Source: Rothia nasimurium (GTDB taxonomy: Bacteria; Actinomycetota; Actinomycetes; Actinomycetales; Micrococcaceae). Taken from it: a stretch of 64,000 bases of DNA. Numbering within the stretch: the stretch's first letter is position 1; each line of letters opens with the position of its first letter. Positions 25,876 to 34,624 of the stretch are shown here, one piece after another. Made by a program: the position numbers and the translations under genes. The DNA is taken from the NCBI RefSeq assembly GCF_928382285.1, contig NZ_CAKMSS010000001.1, positions 310,001 to 374,000 of the forward strand, in the 5' to 3' direction. The notes under the pieces are model-generated. The model was not told the DNA's origin, made no database searches, and saw only the letters and a program-made list of their open reading frames with translations.

Positions 25876-27288
25876 TTAGCGCATATCAGCCAGCAAATTC
25901 TTCAGATGGCCCAGAATCAGGGGGCCGTCAGCGCCTAGACCGTCATGGTGGTGGGTCTTCGACGTCCACACACGGGTATTACCCACGAACTCGGCGGTCT
26001 TCATTGAGTGGGCGTAATCCACGTACACATCGGGCACGTAGGCTGCTGCAACCAGGGGCACCTCGTTGCGGGTCAGCTGGTCGTGGTCGTACAGGCGGCC
26101 CCAATCCTTCTTCTCAGCCAGCAGCTGGGCAACCTCAGCCAGCGGACGCAGGGCCGGGTCCTCCTCGTAATACCAGGGGAAGATATGCTCACCGGTCAGA
26201 AGCAGGGGAGAGGCATCTTCGGCAAAGTCCGGGCGCTCCGCGTACATGCGGGCAGCAGACCAGTTCGTCGGTGAAGCGGATGGCGAGGTTCCCCCCAGCT
26301 CCTGTGCGGGGCCGTCCGCATAAATCGTCTCGTGCAGCAGGCCGTAGAGGGGGCCAGCCTGGAAACTGACCTGGGCGCTAACCTCTGCCAGGAACTGGTC
26401 AGAGAGCCACTTATCAGACTCAGCAAAAGCCGACTCCAGTACATAGTGCAGGCCCCTAGCCCGGCCGTTACCCCCCAGAATATTGCCCAGCATCTGGAAG
26501 CGGTGCGGGGTCAGGCGCTCGCCGGTGGGCAGGTATTCCTCGTTCTTGGCCAGGTGCTCGCAGATGCGGACGGCCAGGTCCTTATCTTCGGGGTACCAGC
26601 CGTAGTATTCCTCGGTGCGCTCCTTCATGCGGTCCAGGGTGGAGCGGTAGACCTCGTCCACGTGGGAGCGAATGGGGGCGAGACCCGCGGTCATACGGGA
26701 GTCCTTGATGGACTCGGGGGCGAAGGAGAGATAAGAGAGGGTGAGGAAGCCGCCGAAGCTCTGGCCCATGGTTGACCAGCGCTGATCTTGGCGATCGGCC
26801 AGGAGGAATTCGCGGACGACCTCGGCGTCGGCAATGATGGAGTCAGCACGGAACAGCTCACAGAACTCAGCCTGCACTTCGGGGCTGCCCTGGGCGGTGA
26901 TGACGCGGGCTGAGAGCGGGGTGGAATTGCCGGTGCCGCGCTGGTCCAGCAGTATCAGACGGTGGGTCTTGGCTAGCTCGTGGACCCAGCCGCCTTCCGA
27001 GATGGGGCGGGGGCTCTTGCCGCCGGGGCCGCCCTGCAGATAGACCATGTAGGGGCGCTCGTCCACTGGGGTGGTCAGGGCATCAGAGGTGTCGATGACT
27101 TCGCGGGCAAAGACGGTGATGGTCTGGTTGGCAAAGCGGGAGTCTAGGGCGGCTGCCTCGCCCTTGCCGTAGATCAGCCCGTGGGTGAGGGGCACGGTGA
27201 ACCAGTGGTCAACCAGCTTGAGGGAGTCAATGGTGTGGGTGGCGCCGACGCGGTGGGACGGCTGGGGCAGGCGGGGGTGGGTAGGCAT
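25876..27288 (-). CDS. Alpha/beta hydrolase, S33 peptidase (prolyl iminopeptidase-like)
   Basis: This 470-residue cytosolic alpha/beta hydrolase of the S33 family is expected to release N-terminal proline or other residues from peptides. Visible features are the oxyanion-hole segment YLQGGPGGKSPRP, the LLDQRGTGNSTPL motif, and the nucleophile elbow STMGQSFGGFLTLSYL with the catalytic serine. A cap region spans about residues 215-340, and the C-terminal histidine is in TSKTHHHDGLGADG. There is no signal peptide. A second S33-type hydrolase, a lipoprotein, is encoded at 38216-39814, so the window may supply peptide breakdown on both sides of the membrane. Confidence 0.87.
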   Translation of the reverse strand: MPTHPRLPQPSHRVGATHTIDSLKLVDHWFTVPLTHGLIYGKGEAAALDSRFANQTITVFAREVIDTSDALTTPVDERPYMVYLQGGPGGKSPRPISEGGWVHELAKTHRLILLDQRGTGNSTPLSARVITAQGSPEVQAEFCELFRADSIIADAEVVREFLLADRQDQRWSTMGQSFGGFLTLSYLSFAPESIKDSRMTAGLAPIRSHVDEVYRSTLDRMKERTEEYYGWYPEDKDLAVRICEHLAKNEEYLPTGERLTPHRFQMLGNILGGNGRARGLHYVLESAFAESDKWLSDQFLAEVSAQVSFQAGPLYGLLHETIYADGPAQELGGTSPSASPTNWSAARMYAERPDFAEDASPLLLTGEHIFPWYYEEDPALRPLAEVAQLLAEKKDWGRLYDHDQLTRNEVPLVAAAYVPDVYVDYAHSMKTAEFVGNTRVWTSKTHHHDGLGADGPLILGHLKNLLADMR

Positions 27289-27424
27289 GGGGCTCCTTTG
27301 CGCGCAAATCAGGTCTTTCTTCTATCGATAGGCTACCCTAGCTTCCCCGCACCGGCTCTGAGGTGGTGCGTAAGAAGTTCTAATGTGACCGCTTTAGAAG
27401 TGAGAATCGCTACCCCCACCTAGT

Positions 27425-27488
27425 AGGGACCAGATAACTACCGATAGTACGTCATGCCCATCAGGACTTCGGTAGGAATCTGGTCCCT
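27425..27488. repeat. Long imperfect hairpin downstream of the helicase gene
   Basis: AGGGACCAGAT (27425-27435) pairs with ATCTGGTCCCT (27478-27488). After a 2x2 internal loop, CTACCGA (27438-27444) pairs with TCGGTAG (27469-27475). No T tract follows on either strand. It may be a terminator or RNA-processing element. Confidence 0.6.
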
Positions 27489-27498
27489 TATCGGGAAA

Positions 27499-30102
27499 CT
27501 AGAAAGCCCCCACGCTCTCAATCAGCACCACGGGCGCGCCTTCCTCGTCTGAGGCGTCCAGGTCGACCCTGGCGACAATCCCGAAATCGTGGTTGTCGTC
27601 GGGGTCGGCAAAAATCTGACGAACCTTCCACACCCCGGGGTGCTCAGCCGTGTCGTCGTCAATCTCAATCAGGCGCGGGGAGCGGGCCTCGGCGTCCGTA
27701 TAGATATCCTCGTACTCCTCAAAGTAGTCATCCATCGCCTCAGCCCAGCGGTCGGCGTCCCAACCCGAGCGCTCGCCGTCCAGCTCGCCCAGCAGGCGGT
27801 CGCGCTCGTCCGCAAAGAGCTCAACCCGGCGGAAGAGAGCATTGCGCACCATCACCTTAAAGGCGCGGACGTTGCTGGTCACCTTGGGAGCCGACTCGGC
27901 CACAAGCTCTTCAAGAGAGTCCTGAACCGGGGTACCTTCCTCACCGGCAGCCAGGCGTTCCCACTCGTCCACCAGGGAGGAGTCGGTCTGACGGATAACC
28001 TCGCCCAGCCACTCAATCACATCGGTCAGCTCATCGGTCAGGGCAGATAGGGGCACGGTCTGGCGCAGGGCCTTGTAGGCGTCCGACAGGTAGCGCAGCA
28101 GAATGCCCTCGGAGCGCTCCAGCCCGTAATACTGGATGTAGTCGCCAAAACCCATAGCCCGCTCGTACATATCGCGCACCACGCTCTTGGGCTCAACCTC
28201 AAACTCCTTCATAAAGGGAGCGCCCGCCGAGTAAGTCTCAAAGGCCTGTTCTAGCAGGTCAGCCAGGGGCTGCGGGTAGGTGATTTTGTCGAGCTCAGCC
28301 ATGCGCTCGTTGTAGTCGAGCCCTTCAGCCTTCATCTCGGCCAGGGCCTCGCTCTTAGCCTTCTTCTCCTGGCCAATCAGCACCTGGCGGGGCTTTTCCA
28401 GGGTGGACTCAATCACCGAGACCACATCGAGAGCGTAGGACTCAGACTCCTTATCGAGCAGAGACAGCGAAGCCAGCGCGAAGGGGGAGAGCGGCTGGTT
28501 CAGGGCGAAGTTCTCCTGCAGTGAGACGGTCAGGCGCACGGTGCGGCCAAACTCGTCGGGCTCCGGCAGGCGCTCCACCACGCCCCCGTTGAGAAGCTCC
28601 CGGTAGATGCCAATCGCCTTGCGCTTGAGGGCGCGCTGCTTAATCGGCGGCTCGTGGTTGGCGGTGAGGAAGAGCATGACGGTCTCAAAGGGGTCAGCCT
28701 CACGCTGCAGCATATTGAGCATCATGGAGTGGGTCATCTGGAAGGACGAGGTCAGCGGCTCAGGCTCAGCAGCAATAATCTGCTCGAAAGTCTTGTCGCT
28801 CCACGCCACAAAGCCCTGCGGGGGCTTCTTCTTTTTACCCCGCAACGACTGGGCCATCTTCTTCTCGTCCCCGTTGAACTTCTCCCGGGCCTTGGCCTCA
28901 AGCCGGTCGTTCTCAATCTCGTGTTCGGGGGCCTGAACCACCACGTAACCGGCCGTATCAAAGCCAGCCCGGCCCGCGCGTCCTGCAATCTGGTGGAACT
29001 CGCGGGACTTCAGGCGGCGGGTGCGCTGCCCGTCAAACTTGGAAAGAGCAGTTACGAGCACCGTGCGGATGGGGACGTTAATACCCACACCCAGCGTATC
29101 GGTACCGCAAATGACCTTGAGCAGACCCGCTTGGGCTAGCTGCTCCACCAGGCGGCGGTACTTGGGCAGCATGCCGGCATGGTGAATGCCGATACCGTTC
29201 TTGATGTACTTCTGCAGCTGCTTACCAAAGCCCGCCGAGTAGCGGAAGCCGGCGGTCAGTTCGTTGATACGCTCCTTGTCTTCCTTGGATGCAATAGCCA
29301 GGCTCATGAGTGAAGCGGCGGTATCAATGGCCTGTAGCTGGGAGAAATGCACAATGTAGACCGGGGCCTGGTGGGTGCTCACTAGCTCGTCTACCTTCTC
29401 AACCAGGGGCTCCCGGGAGTAGGTGTAGTTGAGCGGAATGGGGCGGGTCTCGCTAGTGACCAGGGAGGTTTGCCGCCCGGTGAGCTCCGTCAGCTCACGC
29501 TCAAAACGGCTAGTATCGCCCAGGGTTGCGCTCATAAGCAGGAACTGGGCCTGGGGCAGGTCAAGCAGGGGAGCCTGCCAAGCCCAACCGCGCTGGGGGT
29601 CAGAGTAGAAATGGAACTCATCCATGACCACCTGGGTCAGATCAGCCCCTTCACCCTCACGCAGCACAATGTTGGCAAGAATCTCGGCGGTGCAACAGAC
29701 GATGGGGGCATCGGCGTTAATAGAAGAATCGCCGGTCACCATACCCACGTTCTCAGCCCCGAAAATCTCGCAGAGATCAAAGAACTTCTCAGACACCAGG
29801 GCCTTAATAGGGGCGGTGTAGTAGGAGCGCTGGCCGGTCGCCAGACCCATAAAATGAGCCGCAACCGCCACGGTCGACTTGCCCGACCCGGTAGGGGTCG
29901 CCAAAATGACGTTGTTGCCCGCCGCCAAATCAAGCACAGCTTCGTCCTGGGCCGGGTACAGCTGCATACCGCGAGCCTCAATCCAGGCCAGAAAGGCCTC
30001 GTAGGCTTCATCGCCCGTGAGCGGGTTAGAGGCAAAATCGCCACGGAAATAGGGCTTGCTGTTATCGGCTAAAGAGGGGGAGAGAAAGGGAAGAATCTTC
30101 AT
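27499..30102 (-). CDS. DEAD/DEAH-box (Ski2-like) RNA helicase with C-terminal DUF3516-type region
   Basis: This is an 867-residue superfamily 2 helicase. Walker A is in ATPTGSGKSTVA (about residues 69-80), motif II is DEFH, and motif III is SATLGD. Motif VI is HQIAGRAGRAGFDTAG (about 365-380). The long C-terminal half (about 400-867) is not a standard helicase domain and resembles the DUF3516 region of actinobacterial Ski2-like helicases. The likely role is RNA unwinding in decay or ribosome metabolism, by analogy with Ski2/HelY. It is transcribed alone. The sequence identity of the C-terminal domain was not tested. Confidence 0.85.
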   Translation of the reverse strand: MKILPFLSPSLADNSKPYFRGDFASNPLTGDEAYEAFLAWIEARGMQLYPAQDEAVLDLAAGNNVILATPTGSGKSTVAVAAHFMGLATGQRSYYTAPIKALVSEKFFDLCEIFGAENVGMVTGDSSINADAPIVCCTAEILANIVLREGEGADLTQVVMDEFHFYSDPQRGWAWQAPLLDLPQAQFLLMSATLGDTSRFERELTELTGRQTSLVTSETRPIPLNYTYSREPLVEKVDELVSTHQAPVYIVHFSQLQAIDTAASLMSLAIASKEDKERINELTAGFRYSAGFGKQLQKYIKNGIGIHHAGMLPKYRRLVEQLAQAGLLKVICGTDTLGVGINVPIRTVLVTALSKFDGQRTRRLKSREFHQIAGRAGRAGFDTAGYVVVQAPEHEIENDRLEAKAREKFNGDEKKMAQSLRGKKKKPPQGFVAWSDKTFEQIIAAEPEPLTSSFQMTHSMMLNMLQREADPFETVMLFLTANHEPPIKQRALKRKAIGIYRELLNGGVVERLPEPDEFGRTVRLTVSLQENFALNQPLSPFALASLSLLDKESESYALDVVSVIESTLEKPRQVLIGQEKKAKSEALAEMKAEGLDYNERMAELDKITYPQPLADLLEQAFETYSAGAPFMKEFEVEPKSVVRDMYERAMGFGDYIQYYGLERSEGILLRYLSDAYKALRQTVPLSALTDELTDVIEWLGEVIRQTDSSLVDEWERLAAGEEGTPVQDSLEELVAESAPKVTSNVRAFKVMVRNALFRRVELFADERDRLLGELDGERSGWDADRWAEAMDDYFEEYEDIYTDAEARSPRLIEIDDDTAEHPGVWKVRQIFADPDDNHDFGIVARVDLDASDEEGAPVVLIESVGAF

Positions 30103-30150
30103 GGTTCTTCTAGTTTAATAGACCGGTCAAGATAAAGGCGGGTATGACGC

Positions 30151-30180
30151 TTGTCAAACCTGCCTAGAGTGTTCTAAGGT
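30151..30180 (+). promoter_or_regulatory. Promoter of the leader-ORF/ABC exporter unit
   Basis: TTGTCA (30151-30156) and TAAGGT (30175-30180) are separated by 18 bases. Transcription would start near 30187, about 44 bases before the leader ORF. Confidence 0.55.
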
Positions 30181-30230
30181 AAAGGGCAGAACTTAACCGC
30201 ATATCTAGCTCACGAAAGGAGGCCCGCGAA

Positions 30231-30317
30231 ATGAATAATCGACCTATTCCCTTCAACAGCCTCCCCGTGGGTAGACACATCGATGGTGCGCTCGCTTCTA
30301 GCCCGACTGCCGGTTAG
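30231..30317 (+). CDS. Candidate leader peptide (28 aa) of the ABC exporter
   Basis: This is a 28-codon open frame, MNNRPIPFNSLPVGRHIDGA then LASSPTAG, whose AAAGGAGG ribosome-binding site 8 bases upstream is among the best in the window. It lies between a promoter and a terminator hairpin, 130 bases before a two-gene ABC exporter. That is the arrangement of ribosome-mediated attenuation, in which a stalled or slowed ribosome on the leader lets transcription continue. GCCCGA within the last codons can pair with TCGGG of the terminator's left arm. No similarity to a known leader was recognised. The remaining sequence of this 345-base gap is the promoter and attenuator. Confidence 0.65.
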   Translation: MNNRPIPFNSLPVGRHIDGALASSPTAG

Positions 30318-30345
30318 ACGAGTACGATAACCTGACGTAGACACA

Positions 30346-30379
30346 CCTATCGGGGCAAGCGAACCCGGTAGGTATTTTT
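30346..30379 (+). terminator. Attenuator hairpin 1 upstream of the ABC exporter
   Basis: CCTATCGGG (30346-30354) pairs with CCCGGTAGG (30364-30372, one G-U), followed by TATTTTT. Confidence 0.8.
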
Positions 30380-30397
30380 ATGCCCTGCGGGTTTTTC
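30362..30397 (+). terminator. Alternative attenuator hairpin 2
   Basis: AACCCG (30362-30367) can pair with CGGGTT (30388-30393), followed by TTTCCC. It shares bases with the right arm of hairpin 1, so both cannot form together. Confidence 0.5.
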
Positions 30398-30447
30398 CCT
30401 CACACACGACCTGCACACCCGCACGCACACGCTGAAAGAGTAGCCTG

Positions 30448-32097
30448 ATGACTGAGATGACTGACGAGATAAAGACGCCCAAAGAAAAAGTTAAGTTCCG
30501 TATCGCCCCGCCGGGCTTCCGCTGGCGGCCCCTCTTCTTTCTGCCCTTCCCCCTCGATATTCTGACCTCCCTCGCCCTGGTCTTCCTGCCGGTTCTGGTG
30601 GGCACGATTATTGACCTGCATACCTCCGGCGATGAGGTAGCTGCCTGGCGGCTGGTCTGGCTGTTAGTGGGCGTGGTGGTCTACCTGTCGATCGTTGAAT
30701 TTGTGGGCTGGGGCATCACCTTTAGGGTAGTAGCCCGCATCGAGAGGGACTGGCGGCTCTACATCGCCCACCTAATCTCCCGCAGCCCCAACCGCGATAC
30801 CGGTGCCCTCATTGCGATTTTGAATAAGGACGCCCGGGCAATGGCCGAGATGTGGGAGCCCATGATTATGGCTTTTTCTGCGGTGGGCGTGACCGCCCTG
30901 GGCACCTGGCAGCTCTGGCGCATTAGCCCGGCGATTGCGGTGGTGGCTCTGGGCGGGCTGATTCTCACCATGCTGACCCTCACCTGGATTTCCAAACTCT
31001 TGGAAAAGCACGCGGATATTTTCCGTGACAAGGTGGGGGTGTCTACCTCCCGGGCTTCAGATATTGCCTCTTCGATTCGCACTATTTTGGGCTTGGGCGC
31101 CCAGCGCCGCATGATGGACCGCTACGGGGCAACGGCCCAGGATGTCTACACCTCCCAGATCCGCCTGGAGAGCGTGCAGACCTGGTCTTATGCAGTGCGT
31201 AATTTTCTGGTAGGTACCGTAACCTGGGTAGTAATCGCCCTGGCCCTGCGTGGGGCTGCCCCTGAGGGCACCTGGATAACAGAGGTACCCGCGGGTCAGC
31301 TGGTCACAGTGGTTGGTCTGATTAACACCCTAACCGGCCCCATCTGGTCGGTGGAGATGCTGCTCTTTGACTGGCGCAATGCCCGTGTTGCCCTCAAGCG
31401 TGTAGATAGACTTGCGGCTGAGGTTGAGGGTAACTCTCAGGTAGAGGGTAAGGACGCCCCCGCCCCGGCGACCAGCGCCGCAGCAGGGCAGGCGCTGGTT
31501 GAGGTTCCCCGGGCCAGCACCCCGGTTCACTACATCAACCCGCGCGAAGCCGGGTTGCCAGCCCAGGACTACGCCGAAGCTCTGACCGAAGCCCTACGCC
31601 AAACTCAACCTGCCCCGGGCAGGGAGCAGGCGGCGGGCGTCCTCGCCGGGGGTGAGCGTGTGCTTCTTTCGGAACCCAACCCCATGATTTTTGCCGGCTC
31701 CCTGGCTGACCACCTGCAGATGGGCACCGAGGGGCTGAGCCGGGAGCGCATGATTGAGCTGTTGAAGCTCACCGACTCCGAAGAAATCGCCTTCCGACTC
31801 GGTGGCCGCGACCCCGAAAAGTACCTGGCCAGCACCCTGGCCTCAGAGGGCACCAACCTCTCTGGTGGCCAGCGGCAGCGTCTGGCCCTGGCCCGGGCAC
31901 TGGCCCAGCCGGCGTCCGTGCTGGTGCTCACCGAACCGCTGAACTCGGTGGACGAACCCAGCCAGAAGTTCATCTTGAACCAGCTCGAAACCCATACAGG
32001 CCAGCCCGGCCCCCTCGAACACATCCGCCAGATTTACCTGGTCTCAACCACCATGGAGGTTGAGCGACGACTGAAAGCAGGTGAGGCCCGTGGCTAA
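30448..32097 (+). CDS. ABC exporter half-transporter, degenerate ATPase site (subunit A)
   Basis: This 549-residue protein has an N-terminal six-helix exporter domain (about residues 25-315) and a C-terminal ATPase domain. The ATPase domain is unusual. No Walker A motif is visible: the expected region, after an Ala/Pro-rich stretch near 330-350, goes directly to HYINPREAGLPAQDY. The signature LSGGQRQRLALARAL is perfect, and Walker B is VLVLTEPLNSVD, with Thr in place of Asp. This is the expected profile of the half that donates the signature motif in a heterodimeric exporter. AAAGAG precedes the ATG. Its 3' end overlaps the partner gene. The substrate is probably a drug or peptide but is unproven. 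Confidence 0.88.
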   Translation: MTEMTDEIKTPKEKVKFRIAPPGFRWRPLFFLPFPLDILTSLALVFLPVLVGTIIDLHTSGDEVAAWRLVWLLVGVVVYLSIVEFVGWGITFRVVARIERDWRLYIAHLISRSPNRDTGALIAILNKDARAMAEMWEPMIMAFSAVGVTALGTWQLWRISPAIAVVALGGLILTMLTLTWISKLLEKHADIFRDKVGVSTSRASDIASSIRTILGLGAQRRMMDRYGATAQDVYTSQIRLESVQTWSYAVRNFLVGTVTWVVIALALRGAAPEGTWITEVPAGQLVTVVGLINTLTGPIWSVEMLLFDWRNARVALKRVDRLAAEVEGNSQVEGKDAPAPATSAAAGQALVEVPRASTPVHYINPREAGLPAQDYAEALTEALRQTQPAPGREQAAGVLAGGERVLLSEPNPMIFAGSLADHLQMGTEGLSRERMIELLKLTDSEEIAFRLGGRDPEKYLASTLASEGTNLSGGQRQRLALARALAQPASVLVLTEPLNSVDEPSQKFILNQLETHTGQPGPLEHIRQIYLVSTTMEVERRLKAGEARG

Positions 32098-33832
32098 CCT
32101 CCTCCCCATTACCGATGGTAAAACTACCTGGAGGCTGCTGGCCCGCTCGATTCTCAAAACCCCCTGGCAGCTGGTCTGGCTGGTGGTTCTGTTTGTGGCT
32201 AGCTCCGTGGCTACCCTGGTGACCCCTATTATGGTGGGGCAGCTGATTGACCGGGCTACCACCGGGCAGCTGACCGGCTACCCCTGGGCAGAGCTGGCGG
32301 TCATTGGCCTTGCTGTGGTCGCCGGTGCTCTGCTGGCCCGTGCCTGGACCTTCCAGGGCCAGAAAATGGGTGTGCGCCTCAACCGCGATCTGGGCATTGA
32401 CCTGGTTGGGGCTTCCCTGCAGCTGGATGCCCAAACCGTTGAGGATGCCGGCTCCGGCGACCTGGTAGCCCGCCTGACCGACGACGTCGATAGCGTGCGC
32501 CAGGTGCTGGCCACCGGCCTGCCGGAATTCGCCCATATCAGCATCTACATGCTGATTACCGCAGCTACCATCTTCACCGTCAACCCGGCCATCGGCCTGG
32601 TGACCGTGCCCATGTTTATCGTGATGACCATCGTGCTTTCGATTTTCCTACCCCGGATTGCCAAGCTCACCCGGGAAAAGACCGAGGCGGTCAGCGACCT
32701 GACCGTGGTAGCAACCGAAAACATTCGCGGTGCTGGGACCGTTGAAGAGCTGGGGATCAGTGAGGCCCGTGCCCGGGTGCAGGATGAGCGCATCTGGAAA
32801 ACCTTTGAGGTCAGCGATCGCATGGTTGTGGTGCGCTCCATCTTCTGGGCCGTGGACGCCTTCAACTCCTTCCTACCCCTGGTGCTCTCCATGGTCTGGG
32901 GCGCCTACTGCGTGGAGCAGGGGTGGGCTACCTGGGGCGACGTTGCAACCGCCTCTATCATGCTCTTCACTATGCGCGACAACTCGGATATCTTCACCTT
33001 CTGGCTCGACCGCCTGCGCGAAATGACCGTCACCATGGGGCGCGTCTTTGGTGTTATTGACCTGTCGAACCAGCAGCAGGCCCGCCGTGCCGCCGGGCAG
33101 GTAGCTGCCCCGGCGCACCTGCCCGAGCAGGGCGCGTCCGCCCCGGTCATCAGCCTGCAGGGCGTGACCTACGGGTACGACCCGGACGCCCCCGTGATTA
33201 AGGGGGTAGACCTGCAGCTGGCGGCGGGGGAGAGCCTTGCCCTGGTAGGGCGCTCCGGCTCGGGCAAGACCACACTGGCCCGCCTGATTGCCGGGTCGCT
33301 CACCGCAGATAGCGGCACCGTGCAGGTCGGTAGTCAGCTGGTGGGCAACGGGCTGTACCCCACCCAGCCCGATGCCAGCGGACGCCCCGCTCTGCTGATT
33401 TGCACCCAGGAGGCCCACGTCTTTGTCGGCTCCCTGGCCGAGAACATGACCGTGGCAGCCCCCGACGCTAGCGCCGAGCAGATGCTCACCGCCCTGCGGT
33501 CGGTCGGCGCCACCTGGGTCGATGACCTGCCCGAGGGACTGGAGAGCCGGGTCGGTGGCGGCAGCACAGAGCTCACCCGCGACCAGATTCAGCAGCTGGG
33601 TCTAGCCCGCATCGTGGCTGCCAACCCCCACGCGGTGATTCTGGATGAGTCGACCACCCAGCTGGAACTGGCGGACGCCCGCCAGTCCCTGGCTGCGGTG
33701 ATGCAGGGCCGAGCCGTCATCATCATCTCCCACGACGCCCGCATCGCCTCACTGGCTGACCGGGCCGTGCTCCTGGAAAACGGTGAGCTGGTTGCAGAGG
33801 GGGCTCCGGCAGAAATCTTTGCCCGCGCCTAA
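32090..33832 (+). CDS. ABC exporter half-transporter, intact ATP-binding site (subunit B)
   Basis: The partner of the preceding gene has 580 residues: six membrane helices (about 1-310) and an ATPase domain. Here Walker A LVGRSGSGKTTLARL, Walker B AVILDESTTQLE and the switch histidine in IIISHDAR are intact, but the signature motif reads ELTRDQIQQLGLAR instead of LSGGQ. Paired with subunit A this gives one complete composite ATP site and one dead site. GTG 32090 is preferred (AGGTGAGG just upstream, 8-base overlap); GTG 32081 is possible. Heterodimers of this kind include BmrCD and TM287/288. Confidence 0.9.
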   Translation: MANLLPITDGKTTWRLLARSILKTPWQLVWLVVLFVASSVATLVTPIMVGQLIDRATTGQLTGYPWAELAVIGLAVVAGALLARAWTFQGQKMGVRLNRDLGIDLVGASLQLDAQTVEDAGSGDLVARLTDDVDSVRQVLATGLPEFAHISIYMLITAATIFTVNPAIGLVTVPMFIVMTIVLSIFLPRIAKLTREKTEAVSDLTVVATENIRGAGTVEELGISEARARVQDERIWKTFEVSDRMVVVRSIFWAVDAFNSFLPLVLSMVWGAYCVEQGWATWGDVATASIMLFTMRDNSDIFTFWLDRLREMTVTMGRVFGVIDLSNQQQARRAAGQVAAPAHLPEQGASAPVISLQGVTYGYDPDAPVIKGVDLQLAAGESLALVGRSGSGKTTLARLIAGSLTADSGTVQVGSQLVGNGLYPTQPDASGRPALLICTQEAHVFVGSLAENMTVAAPDASAEQMLTALRSVGATWVDDLPEGLESRVGGGSTELTRDQIQQLGLARIVAANPHAVILDESTTQLELADARQSLAAVMQGRAVIIISHDARIASLADRAVLLENGELVAEGAPAEIFARA

Positions 33833-33898
33833 GAAACCTCACAGGTCTAAGCCGTCTGGGCCACATTCGCTCTGACTAAGCCGCCGCCCCTCCCGAGA

Positions 33899-33922
33899 CC
33901 CCGCCCGAGACCCCGGGCGGGG
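33899..33922 (+). terminator. Hairpin after the ABC exporter
   Basis: CCCCGCCCG pairs with CGGGCGGGG. No T tract follows, so termination is uncertain. Confidence 0.45.
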
Positions 33923-33945
33923 CGGAGCGGTGCTAATCTAGACTC

Positions 33946-34575
33946 GTGAGTTCATCTAAGCCCCTAATTGACCCCGTCCGCCTGCGCCGCGCCGTCCTGC
34001 TGGTTGCCGGTCTCAACCTGGCCTACTTCTTCATCGAGGGAGCTATCGCCCTGGCCATTGGCTCGGTCAGCCTGCTGGCCGACAGCGTAGATTTCTTCGA
34101 GGACTTCGCGGTCAATACTCTCATTGCAATCGCTCTGGGCTGGTCACTGACCTGGCAGGCGCGGGCGGGGAAGGCGTCCGCCCTCATTATCCTGCTCCCG
34201 GCCCTGGCCGCCGTCTGGCAGATCGTGGCTAAATTCCCTGACCCTGGCGCCCCCGATGCGCTCACCCTCTTCGTTACAGCGGGCGGGGCCGTGGTGGTCA
34301 ACCTCATCTGTACCCTGATTCTGGCCCGTTTCCGTACCGGTGCCGGGTCGCTCACCGCAGCCGCCTTTTTGGCAGCTCGTAACGATGTGCTCATCAACCT
34401 CGCTATTATCGTTGTAGCCGGTCTCACCGCCTGGGTAGGAAGCGGCTGGCCTGATCTGGTACTTGGTGCCCTCATCCTGGTGCTGAACCTGGGGGCTGCT
34501 AAGGAAGTATGGGAAACCGCCCATGAGGAATCGCTGGCCGCCAAGGCCTTAGCTGGCGACCTCGACGACGACTAA
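33946..34575 (+). CDS. Cation transporter, CDF-like membrane domain
   Basis: This 209-residue protein has the six-helix membrane domain of cation diffusion facilitators but lacks the usual C-terminal cytoplasmic domain. Helix 2 reads GSVSLLADSVDFFEDF, matching the CDF ADSxDxxxD metal-site region. Helix 5 reads AARNDVLINLAII, where ARND takes the place of the usual HxxxD. The change suggests altered metal selectivity. The start is GTG 33946; TAATCT (33934-33939) ends 6 bases upstream, a clear leaderless promoter layout. It could export zinc, manganese or another divalent ion; the sequence does not say which. Confidence 0.78.
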   Translation: MSSSKPLIDPVRLRRAVLLVAGLNLAYFFIEGAIALAIGSVSLLADSVDFFEDFAVNTLIAIALGWSLTWQARAGKASALIILLPALAAVWQIVAKFPDPGAPDALTLFVTAGGAVVVNLICTLILARFRTGAGSLTAAAFLAARNDVLINLAIIVVAGLTAWVGSGWPDLVLGALILVLNLGAAKEVWETAHEESLAAKALAGDLDDD

Positions 34576-34620
34576 GGCCCTGCTCTGAACTCGCGGGGAG
34601 CTGTCAGGGCAGGGCCTCTG
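34575..34620. terminator. Bidirectional terminator
   Basis: AGGCCCTGCTCTGA pairs with TCAGGGCAGGGCCT (one mismatch) between convergent genes. Confidence 0.75.
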
Positions 34621-34624
34621 GTCT

